Of a stretch of 12,713 nucleotides of DNA, positions 6,823 through 12,185 are shown in pieces. The notes beneath the pieces were generated by a model. It ran no database searches. It was not told where the DNA came from and saw only the letters and a list, made by a program, of their open reading frames with translations. The first letter of the stretch is position 1; the number at the start of each line of letters is the position of its first letter. Origin of the DNA: an uncultured Leuconostoc sp. (lineage in GTDB: Bacteria > Bacillota > Bacilli > Lactobacillales > Lactobacillaceae); contig NZ_CAMJRK010000042.1 of the NCBI RefSeq assembly GCF_946222815.1, positions 1-12,713 on the forward strand, written 5' to 3'. The translations under genes and the position numbers were made by a program.

Positions 6823-8760
6823 TCATTTCTCCAAATATTGCGTAATTTTTTGAACAATGACACTTGCGTTCAATCCATATTCATCTAAAATCTTTTGAGA
6901 TGAGGCACTCATGCCAAATCGATCAATGCCAAATATAAGCCCCGTATCACCGGTTAAGACTTGTAATCCAAGTGTTGTCCCTGCTTCTATTATCACATTT
7001 TCTGCAGCTGCTTTGGGAATAATTTGTGTTTGTTCTTTCGAACTCAAAGACAAAAATTGCTTTAAATTAGGCATTGAAATGACACGACTAGGGACGTTCA
7101 ATTGTCGGCTAACTGCCAACGCTAGTTGCACTTCTGATCCAGAAGCAATTAAATTTATAACTGCTTCTGGTTGCGTAGTCAATTCAACAGCGCCATTTTC
7201 GATTGCTGAATTCGCTTGTTGTGTTGTTCCTTGAGCGCCAATGTCACCACGACTTAAAATTAAAACCGTTGGCCGATTAACAGAAGTGAGTGCTTGTTGC
7301 CATGCAGCTGCAATTTCTGCAGCTGTTCCAGGACGTAACACGTCAATATCTGGAATCAACCTCAAACTCATAATTTGTTCAATTGGTTGGTGAGTCGGCC
7401 CATCTTCGCCAACTGTCACACTATCATGTGTAAAGACATAAATGACTGGTACTTTTTGTAAAGCACTTAACCGAATAGCTGCTTTCATATAATCTGAAAA
7501 TACTAGAAACGTAGATCCAAAAATTTTGGTGCCGCCATGTAATGCAATACCGTTCATAACGGCTCCCATACCAAATTCTCTGACGCCAAAAGCAATGTTT
7601 CGCCCTGCACGATTATTTTTGTTAAATAGCGATGATTCAACAATTTCGGCATTAGTTGAAGCAACTAAATCAGCTGACCCTCCCCATAACTGCGGTAACT
7701 GTTTGGAAAATGCTTGTATAACAGCTTTCGAAATTTTACGACCAGCTTGGGTTTTACTAGTATCGGTTAATTTGGGTGTTTCCGTCACGTGATATTGCGT
7801 AAATAATTTATAAGCGGCTAATTCATCAGTATTTGGCAGCCGTTGATGAATCAAACGCGTCTGAATACGTTGACGCATATCTTGCAAAACATTGTCATCT
7901 ATATCAAAATCACTTATTGACATATTTAAGTTCACTGCCAAGTCATCAAGCTGTTTTTCATTTAACGGCGTCCCGTGTGCTTTACTTGTGCCAGCAAAGG
8001 GTCCATAATTACCAATTATCGTTTTAACTGAAATAAACGTTGGTTTTGAGTTTTCCTTTGCTTTATCAATCGCATCATGAATTGCAGAAATATGATTACC
8101 GTCAGGTACATCAATAACATCCCAGCCATAACTTTCAAAACGTACTATATTATCTGAAATATCTGATCTACTCTTATCACCATCAAGGCTAATACTGTTA
8201 TCATCATGAATAACAATCAATTTCGATAACACTTGTTTGCCTGCTAATGATGCAGCTTCATGACTGACACCTTCCATGAGATCACCATCCCCAACAAGGA
8301 CATACGTATAATGATCAACAACATTTGGAAATTGATCATGTAATTTCGCCTCGGCCATAGCCATACCGACAGCCATTCCTAGTCCTTGACCCAAAGGTCC
8401 TGTTGTTGCTTCAACCCCAGGTGTTATACCAACTTCTGGATGGCCAGGCGTTTTTGAGTGCGGTAATCTGAAATGCGCCAAATCATCAGATGATAGATCA
8501 AAGCCAGCGGCATATAACGTAGCGTAAAGCAACGCAGCACCATGTCCAGCTGACAATACGAAACGATCTCGATTAAGCATATTTGGATGATCAGGATCGA
8601 CCACCAACTGATTTGCATATAATTCATATAAAATCGGCGCAGCACCAAGCGCAATACCTGGATGCCCAGATCCAGCCTTTGAAATCATTTGACTAGCCAG
8701 TAACCGAATACTATTAATTGCTTTTAACGATTCAGTAGATGACGTTAATTTTTCACTCAT
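6823..8760 (-). CDS. tkt: Transketolase
   Basis: Thiamine-diphosphate enzyme that interconverts sugar phosphates. With fructose-6-phosphate and glyceraldehyde-3-phosphate it yields erythrose-4-phosphate, the co-substrate of DAHP synthase. The 645 residues carry the full set of signatures: GHPGIALGAAP, GPLGQGLGMAVGMA, the ThDP motif GDGDLMEGVSHEA...DDN, KAHGTPL, then GVREFGMGAVMNG and FTHDSVTVGEDGPTHQPIEQ in the pyrimidine-binding half. The start has a strong AGGAGG five bases upstream. It is the first gene of the aromatic operon and directly follows the attenuator-like leader, so its level is expected to follow aromatic amino-acid supply. That position suggests a dedicated E4P supply, but it may also serve general pentose metabolism. 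Confidence 0.96.
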   Translation of the reverse strand: MSEKLTSSTESLKAINSIRLLASQMISKAGSGHPGIALGAAPILYELYANQLVVDPDHPNMLNRDRFVLSAGHGAALLYATLYAAGFDLSSDDLAHFRLPHSKTPGHPEVGITPGVEATTGPLGQGLGMAVGMAMAEAKLHDQFPNVVDHYTYVLVGDGDLMEGVSHEAASLAGKQVLSKLIVIHDDNSISLDGDKSRSDISDNIVRFESYGWDVIDVPDGNHISAIHDAIDKAKENSKPTFISVKTIIGNYGPFAGTSKAHGTPLNEKQLDDLAVNLNMSISDFDIDDNVLQDMRQRIQTRLIHQRLPNTDELAAYKLFTQYHVTETPKLTDTSKTQAGRKISKAVIQAFSKQLPQLWGGSADLVASTNAEIVESSLFNKNNRAGRNIAFGVREFGMGAVMNGIALHGGTKIFGSTFLVFSDYMKAAIRLSALQKVPVIYVFTHDSVTVGEDGPTHQPIEQIMSLRLIPDIDVLRPGTAAEIAAAWQQALTSVNRPTVLILSRGDIGAQGTTQQANSAIENGAVELTTQPEAVINLIASGSEVQLALAVSRQLNVPSRVISMPNLKQFLSLSSKEQTQIIPKAAAENVIIEAGTTLGLQVLTGDTGLIFGIDRFGMSASSQKILDEYGLNASVIVQKITQYLEK

Positions 8761-8774
8761 AATTTCCTCCTAAT

Positions 8775-8811
8775 AAAAAACCGTACTAGTATATTTCACC
8801 TAGTACGGTTT
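8775..8811 (-). terminator. Second leader terminator (SL3), next to the tkt ribosome site
   Basis: Perfect 12-bp stem, AAACCGTACTAG at 8800-8811 and CTAGTACGGTTT at 8778-8789, with a 10-base loop and a run of six T in the transcript. It ends four bases before AGGAGG of tkt. A factor-independent terminator just before the first gene implies that transcription is conditionally stopped here or that the hairpin has another role such as mRNA protection. Confidence 0.75.
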
Positions 8812-8833
8812 ATCAAAACAGTTATACCCTGTC

Positions 8834-8874
8834 AAATAAAAAGCCACTAAGTGTTAAAATTCCACTTAGTGACT
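8834..8874 (-). terminator. Attenuator terminator (SL2, arms 3:4)
   Basis: A 12-bp stem with one G-U pair: arm 3 AGTCACTAAGTG (8863-8874), nine-base loop, arm 4 CACTTAGTGGCT (8842-8853). It is followed by TTTTTATTT in the transcript. Arm 3 can instead pair with SL1's right arm (10 of 11 positions), and arm 4 with SL1's left arm (11 pairs, two G-U), which would abolish the terminator. Confidence 0.75.
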
Positions 8875-8893
8875 AAACTTCGAAAAGCTTCTG

Positions 8894-8930
8894 GTCGCTA
8901 AGTGCGTCGAAAACCGACGCACTTAGCGAC
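8894..8930 (-). promoter_or_regulatory. Leader hairpin SL1 (arms 1:2), competitor of the terminator
   Basis: Perfect 16-bp inverted repeat: GTCGCTAAGTGCGTCG (8915-8930), loop GTTTT, CGACGCACTTAGCGAC (8894-8909). It begins four bases after the leader-peptide stop and is not followed by a T run, so it is not itself a terminator. Its arms share the CTAAGTG/CACTTAG core with SL2, which makes it the natural partner in a structural switch. Confidence 0.75.
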
Positions 8931-8934
8931 GGTT

Positions 8935-8994
8935 CTACATAAACCAGAAGTAATAATAACTATTATTTTTGCTTTTCAAAATTTGCTTGTTCAT
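8935..8994 (-). CDS. Aromatic leader peptide (19 aa, YYYFWF)
   Basis: ATG at 8992-8994 opens a 19-codon frame ending in TAG at 8935-8937, encoding MNKQILKSKNNSYYYFWFM. Six consecutive codons are TAT TAT TAC TTC TGG TTT: three Tyr, two Phe and one Trp, exactly the end products of the operon it precedes. The ORF starts about 27 bases after the inferred transcription start. Its ribosome site is weak (purine-rich AAGAG at 9004-9008, nine bases upstream). The stop codon lies just before hairpin SL1. By analogy with trpL and pheL type leaders, ribosome speed over these codons would set the downstream RNA fold. The peptide itself likely has no other role. Being too short for similarity evidence, it rests on composition, position and structure. 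Confidence 0.82.
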   Translation of the reverse strand: MNKQILKSKNNSYYYFWFM

Positions 8995-9027
8995 TAATTT
9001 ATTCTCTTATTCTTATTTAATAGTTTA

Positions 9028-9056
9028 ATTATAGCGTCTGTTATTAAAATTGTCAA
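9028..9056 (-). promoter_or_regulatory. Consensus sigma-A promoter of the tkt-aro operon
   Basis: TTGACA at 9051-9056 and TATAAT at 9028-9033, both perfect consensus, separated by the ideal 17 bases. Transcription should start near 9021. It begins about 30 bases after the stop of the upstream ECF gene. No GC-rich terminator lies between (9057-9085 is plain AT-rich sequence), so some read-through from the upstream unit is possible. Confidence 0.88.
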
Positions 9057-9085
9057 ATTTTGATTAAAAATATTTTAAATTCTAC

Positions 9086-9631
9086 TCATTTAAAATAACT
9101 TTGCACAGTCTTGTACATCACCGCTACAACATAAATACCAATGACGCGATCAAAATAATCAGCCCCTATTTGAACTGAAAATATTGCAACTACTTGGTTT
9201 ACGCCAAAGCCATGCAACATTTGAACAACGATGCTTGATCCTGATGATGTGATACCATGAAACAACCAAATAGTAATCATTGTACTAACAATTGTTGCTG
9301 GTACTGAGATAATTAATGCTAACCACCAAATTTTTTTAAAATCAGTTGCTTTAAATTTTTTATAAATAAATCCAGCAACAATACCAGTTGTTATTTGACT
9401 TGGCATAAAATAAATTGAAAAAAGATCCCCTGTTACCCCATTCACAAGCGCCGTCAATATACCAGTTATCATACCGCCAATTGGGCCAAAAAAGGCACTA
9501 CCTAAAAGTGTCCCAATCGTATCTAAATAAATTGGCAAACGTGTGTATAGCGCTAAGTGCCCACCTACAATGTTAATGACAATAAAAATTGCCAAAAGTG
9601 CAATTTTTTGTGCTGAAAAATACTTTTTCAT
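9086..9631 (-). CDS. ECF transporter S component, putative queuosine-pathway substrate
   Basis: A small 181-residue, very hydrophobic membrane protein with five or six likely transmembrane segments (about 9-28, 37-62, 74-91, 101-124, 136-152 and 160-176). Basic residues flank several of them. YLDTIGTLLGSAFFGPIGG (35-53) resembles a region common in ECF S components, which bind vitamins or bases and share a common EcfA/A'/T energising module. That module is not in this window. Its ATG overlaps the TGA of the nucleoside hydrolase gene (ATGA), and both follow a preQ1-I-like riboswitch. The likely substrate is therefore a queuosine precursor or nucleoside (QrtT/QueT-like role). The substrate is inferred from context only; another nucleoside or vitamin remains possible. 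Confidence 0.8.
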   Translation of the reverse strand: MKKYFSAQKIALLAIFIVINIVGGHLALYTRLPIYLDTIGTLLGSAFFGPIGGMITGILTALVNGVTGDLFSIYFMPSQITTGIVAGFIYKKFKATDFKKIWWLALIISVPATIVSTMITIWLFHGITSSGSSIVVQMLHGFGVNQVVAIFSVQIGADYFDRVIGIYVVAVMYKTVQSYFK

Positions 9632-10629
9632 GATAATCGCTCCAAATTCGTAGCAATCATATTAAGCTCATTTTCAATTGCATCAACATCATTCCCCAGT
9701 AAACCACTCACAATGTAAGCCATAACACGCTTGGCATCAATGTCTTGCAGAATCGTTGCATTTGCTGGTTTTTTCCAAAACTCAGCACTATCTACAATGC
9801 TTTGTCCCAATGCGACACCTGTTGTTACCACGGTGACGTACTTACGAATAACAGTAGCAATTTCTGGATGCAAGACATAAATAATTACCAACGGATCATT
9901 GATTACTGCACCTAATACGTGCTCTTGTTGCCAATGAAAGTCAAAATAAAATCGGATTATTTTCATGATAAAATCTGTTTTTTCAGGATTTAAATAGGCC
10001 ATCATTTGTAATATGTTTGGTGTTAAAACGATTTTACGCGTCACATCAAGTGGCACAAGTTCTATTTCAACAGGACTCTGTTTAAAAACATAATCTGCTG
10101 CATCGGGATCAACCCAAAAATTATATTCTGCAACAGGTGATGTATTTCCATTTGTCTTATATGCCCCGCCCATAACAATTAAACGAGATACATGATGCCA
10201 AATATCAGGATAGTGTTGCAATGATAGCGCAACATTTGTTAGTGGTCCAAGTGCCATAAACCATACATCGTCGTACTGATTCAACAATGCTTCATAACCT
10301 GCTTGTGCGCTCAAACCAGTAGGTCCTTCAAAATTGGTTACGCTAGGTATCCCACTCTCGCCTAAGCCATCCATACCATGTGTATCTTGCGCACTAGTAT
10401 ACTCATGTTGTAATGGGGCTTTAGCTCCCAAAAAAACAGGAATATCTAAACGATTAGCCTCCCGTAAAACTTTTAATGCGTTTTGGAAACCAATGTCAGT
10501 GGGAACATTGCCTTCAACAATTGAAATACCCACAACATCTAATTCTGGGGAATTAAGCGCCACTAGAATAGCCAGACTATCATCAATTCCAGGATCAGTA
10601 TCAATAATTACTTTATGTTTTTGCATCAT
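9628..10629 (-). CDS. IunH-family nucleoside hydrolase, putative queuosine salvage
   Basis: Hydrolyses the N-glycosidic bond of a ribonucleoside to base and ribose. The 333 residues show the calcium/ribose motif DTDPGIDDS (10-18), HGMDGLG (84-90), ALGPLTNVA (127-134), GGAYKTNGNTSPVAEYNFWVDP without gaps at 154-175, and the final ligand region INDPLVI (243-249). The last normally reads HDP; here Asn244 replaces His while the metal Asp245 is kept, suggesting changed specificity. Two ATGs stand in tandem (10629 and 10626), and the ribosome site AAAGGTAGGAAAG serves either. It is headed by a preQ1-I-like riboswitch and coupled to an ECF S component. A role like the queuosine hydrolase QueK of Clostridioides difficile is plausible but inferred; purine or pyrimidine salvage is the alternative. 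Confidence 0.88.
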   Translation of the reverse strand: MMQKHKVIIDTDPGIDDSLAILVALNSPELDVVGISIVEGNVPTDIGFQNALKVLREANRLDIPVFLGAKAPLQHEYTSAQDTHGMDGLGESGIPSVTNFEGPTGLSAQAGYEALLNQYDDVWFMALGPLTNVALSLQHYPDIWHHVSRLIVMGGAYKTNGNTSPVAEYNFWVDPDAADYVFKQSPVEIELVPLDVTRKIVLTPNILQMMAYLNPEKTDFIMKIIRFYFDFHWQQEHVLGAVINDPLVIIYVLHPEIATVIRKYVTVVTTGVALGQSIVDSAEFWKKPANATILQDIDAKRVMAYIVSGLLGNDVDAIENELNMIATNLERLS

Positions 10630-10636
10630 CTTTCCT

Positions 10637-10654
10637 ACCTTTCAAGGTTACTTG
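10637..10654 (-). promoter_or_regulatory. Expression platform of the riboswitch at the hydrolase ribosome site
   Basis: ACCT (10645-10648) can pair with AGGT (10637-10640) across loop TGAA, hiding part of the AAAGG ribosome site. Alternatively CAAG at the aptamer's 3' end (10651-10654) can pair with CTTG (10643-10646). The two helices exclude each other, so ligand locking of the aptamer tail would favour the site-hiding hairpin (translational OFF). The helices are short, so this is a model. Confidence 0.5.
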
Positions 10655-10690
10655 GTTTTTTATCCTGGGCAGTTTTCGAACCAGTCCAAT
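10651..10690 (-). promoter_or_regulatory. preQ1 class-I riboswitch aptamer
   Basis: The transcript from 10685 to 10650 matches the Bacillus subtilis queC preQ1-I aptamer in layout and length (as I recall that sequence). It has stem P1 CTGG (10681-10684) with CCAG (10665-10668), the loop beginning TTC, the cytosine at 10669 just before P1's 3' strand where the ligand-pairing C is expected, then ATAAAAAACCAAG. The A-rich tail is diagnostic. The pseudoknot helix P2 is not obvious (ACTG with CAAGT is possible). It lies 21 bases upstream of the nucleoside hydrolase gene. Confidence 0.85.
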
Positions 10691-10702
10691 AACAACGTAT
10701 TG

Positions 10703-10732
10703 ATTTTGATAAATGCTTATTAAGTGTATCAA
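10703..10732 (-). promoter_or_regulatory. Candidate promoter of the hydrolase-ECF unit
   Basis: TTGATA (10727-10732) and CAAAAT (10703-10708) spaced by 18 bases would start transcription around 10697, just before the riboswitch. The same stretch contains an 8-base inverted repeat TTTTGATA/TATCAAAA. The hexamers are imperfect, so the call is tentative. Confidence 0.35.
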
Positions 10733-10741
10733 AAATTTGAG

Positions 10742-10796
10742 CACAATAAAACCCAATAACTTGAACAGATTTTTATTCTGTCCAAGTTATTGGGTT
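10742..10796 (-). terminator. Intrinsic terminator of the cca-folA-degV unit
   Basis: A 14-bp perfect stem (10750-10763 with 10783-10796), one A-C mismatch, then five more pairs (10765-10769 with 10777-10781) and a seven-base loop. In the transcript it is followed by TTTTATTG. It lies about 30 bases after the degV stop and separates that unit from the riboswitch unit. Confidence 0.85.
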
Positions 10797-10825
10797 CAGT
10801 TCAACTATTTTGGGTTTGATTGTGG

Positions 10826-11677
10826 TTAACGTGCATGGTATAAAATAGCCAATGCACCAACACCAGTATGAGTTGATATAATAGGTCCGGTCGTCATGAC
10901 TTCAATTTTAATATCAGGCCAAATTTTATTTAAACGTACTGCCATTTTCTCAGCTACCTCTGGCACACCTGCATGTGAAACGCCAATCGCTAACATGTCA
11001 GAGTATTCTTGCATCTTAGCGATAATGCCATCATTGAATTTACTAAGCGCCTTCATGCCACGCCCCTTTGTAATTACCTCAACTGATCCTATCTTGTTGA
11101 CACCAGCACCAACTTTAATGTTAAGCAGATTGCCAATAAGACCAGATGTTTTACTAAGACGCCCACCAGCAACCATATTATCAAGCGATGTGAAACTTAA
11201 AAATGTGTGAGAATTCGAACGTATATTTTCAATCTCAATTAAAATTTCTGCCATTTTAGCGCCAGCTTGTGCCATTTTAGCTGCAGCTAAAACACAAAAA
11301 GCTTGTGCCCGATCGGCATTTAACGTATCAAAGGTTGTAATTTTAGCAGCTGTCAGTGCCGCTGCCTGCTCAGCTGCATGTACTGTGCCAGATAAGCCTG
11401 AAGATATATGTAAACTCAAAATCTCAGCCTCTGGATTTTTTTCATGAATGGCTTCATAAACAGCTTGAAATGTACCAATTGACGGTTGAGAAGTTTGCGG
11501 CAAACTATGGCTTGTCGTCATTTTTTCTAAAAACTCGTCACGTTGAATGGTCACCCCATCTTCATAAACAACACCACTAATTTGGACAGTTAACGGTATA
11601 ATTTTGATATCATATTGCTTAATTTCTTCTGGGGTTAAGGCAACCGCTGAATCTGTAACAATTTTAATATTAGACAT
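10826..11677 (-). CDS. DegV family fatty-acid-binding protein (FakB-like)
   Basis: DegV proteins bind a long-chain fatty acid; FakB members hand it to the kinase FakA so exogenous fatty acids can be phosphorylated for phospholipid synthesis. The 283-residue length is typical. The N-terminus IVTDSAVALTPEE is the classic DegV TDS motif, followed by YEDG, TSQPSIGTF, and SSGLSGT, which holds polar ligand-carboxylate residues. GGRLSKTSGLIGNLLNIK is the conserved second-domain segment. It starts seven bases after folA, and its GAGGGA ribosome site overlaps the folA stop. Which fatty acid it binds, and whether it works with FakA here, cannot be read from the sequence. Confidence 0.93.
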   Translation of the reverse strand: MSNIKIVTDSAVALTPEEIKQYDIKIIPLTVQISGVVYEDGVTIQRDEFLEKMTTSHSLPQTSQPSIGTFQAVYEAIHEKNPEAEILSLHISSGLSGTVHAAEQAAALTAAKITTFDTLNADRAQAFCVLAAAKMAQAGAKMAEILIEIENIRSNSHTFLSFTSLDNMVAGGRLSKTSGLIGNLLNIKVGAGVNKIGSVEVITKGRGMKALSKFNDGIIAKMQEYSDMLAIGVSHAGVPEVAEKMAVRLNKIWPDIKIEVMTTGPIISTHTGVGALAILYHAR

Positions 11678-11684
11678 TTTTCCC

Positions 11685-12185
11685 TCAATTCTTACGCTTA
11701 TAACGTTCTACAACAAACGCATATTCATTCTTATCATCCTTTTCATGCGGTTCTTGACTGACTAAATCAAATTGTGTCAAATCAATTTCATCTACAAACG
11801 TATCGCCATTAATAACAGCGTCAATGCGCGTTACGACTAAATCAGTCGCATATGGCATAAAAGCACGATAGACGGATGCACCACCGGCAATAGAGGCATC
11901 TCTTGACTCATTCTTAATAGACGATAACACATCATCAAAAGAATGTGCAACCAAAACATCATCAAAACTCGTTTGCCATGTCGGTTGTCTAGTTAGCACT
12001 AAGCTTGTTCTATTTGGCAAGGGACGCCCAATGCTTAACCATGTTGTACGCCCCATAATCATTAATGTATCAGTTGTTTCTTCACGAAATAATTTCAAAT
12101 CAGCGGGTATATGCCAAGGTAATTTACCATTTTTACCAATAGCATGCTGCTGATCTTCTGCCCACACCATTTTAATTTTTGTCAT
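11685..12185 (-). CDS. folA: Dihydrofolate reductase
   Basis: Reduces dihydrofolate to tetrahydrofolate with NADPH, feeding thymidylate, purine and methionine synthesis; it is the target of trimethoprim. The 166-residue protein has AIGKNGKLPWHIPADLKLF with Trp24 and the catalytic acid Asp29. MGRTTWLSIGRPLPNRTSLVLTR is the NADPH-binding stretch, and IAGGASVY (99-106) is the second glycine motif. Its length and signatures are those of a normal chromosomal enzyme. The ATG overlaps the end of cca by 14 bases, and AAAGGGG lies ten bases upstream inside cca, indicating one transcript. No linked thyA is seen here. Confidence 0.96.
   Translation of the reverse strand: MTKIKMVWAEDQQHAIGKNGKLPWHIPADLKLFREETTDTLMIMGRTTWLSIGRPLPNRTSLVLTRQPTWQTSFDDVLVAHSFDDVLSSIKNESRDASIAGGASVYRAFMPYATDLVVTRIDAVINGDTFVDEIDLTQFDLVSQEPHEKDDKNEYAFVVERYKRKN

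Larger units (their letters stand above)
8761..9021 (-). promoter_or_regulatory. Attenuator-type 5' leader of the tkt-aro operon
   Basis: About 260 transcribed bases between the promoter and tkt. In transcript order they hold a short ORF rich in aromatic codons (8994-8935), a 16-bp hairpin SL1 (8930-8894), a terminator hairpin SL2 (8874-8842), a second terminator hairpin SL3 (8811-8778) and the AGGAGG site (8771-8766). SL1 and SL2 have nearly interchangeable arms, so alternative folds are possible. I see no T-box signature (GGNACCGCG-like). The layout fits ribosome-mediated transcription attenuation; function is inferred from structure and context. Confidence 0.8.

Noticed and set aside
6822..6863. 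Longer N-terminus for aroE starting at 6863
   Set aside because: It overlaps tkt by about 40 bases, the extra 14 residues do not look like the family, and the ATG at 6821 has GGAG at seven bases and the canonical N-terminus.
8424..8654. Minus-strand frame of 76 codons inside tkt
   Set aside because: It is in another frame of the well-supported transketolase gene, has no recognisable motif and no ribosome site that I can see.
8894..8930. SL1 as an intrinsic terminator
   Set aside because: The 16-bp stem is strong but is followed by CAGAAGC rather than a T run.
8761..9021. T-box riboswitch in the tkt leader
   Set aside because: No T-box core (GGNACCGCG-like) or specifier-loop architecture is visible, and a translated aromatic leader ORF explains the region better.
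10334..10723. Plus-strand frame of 129 codons
   Set aside because: It lies antisense to the hydrolase gene and runs through the riboswitch; its residues show no domain and it is explained as a shadow frame.
11868..11891. Tyr106 of dihydrofolate reductase as a trimethoprim-resistance mark
   Set aside because: It aligns with the position of the S. aureus F98Y change, but Tyr is the normal residue there in sensitive enzymes such as E. coli DHFR, so it shows nothing about resistance.
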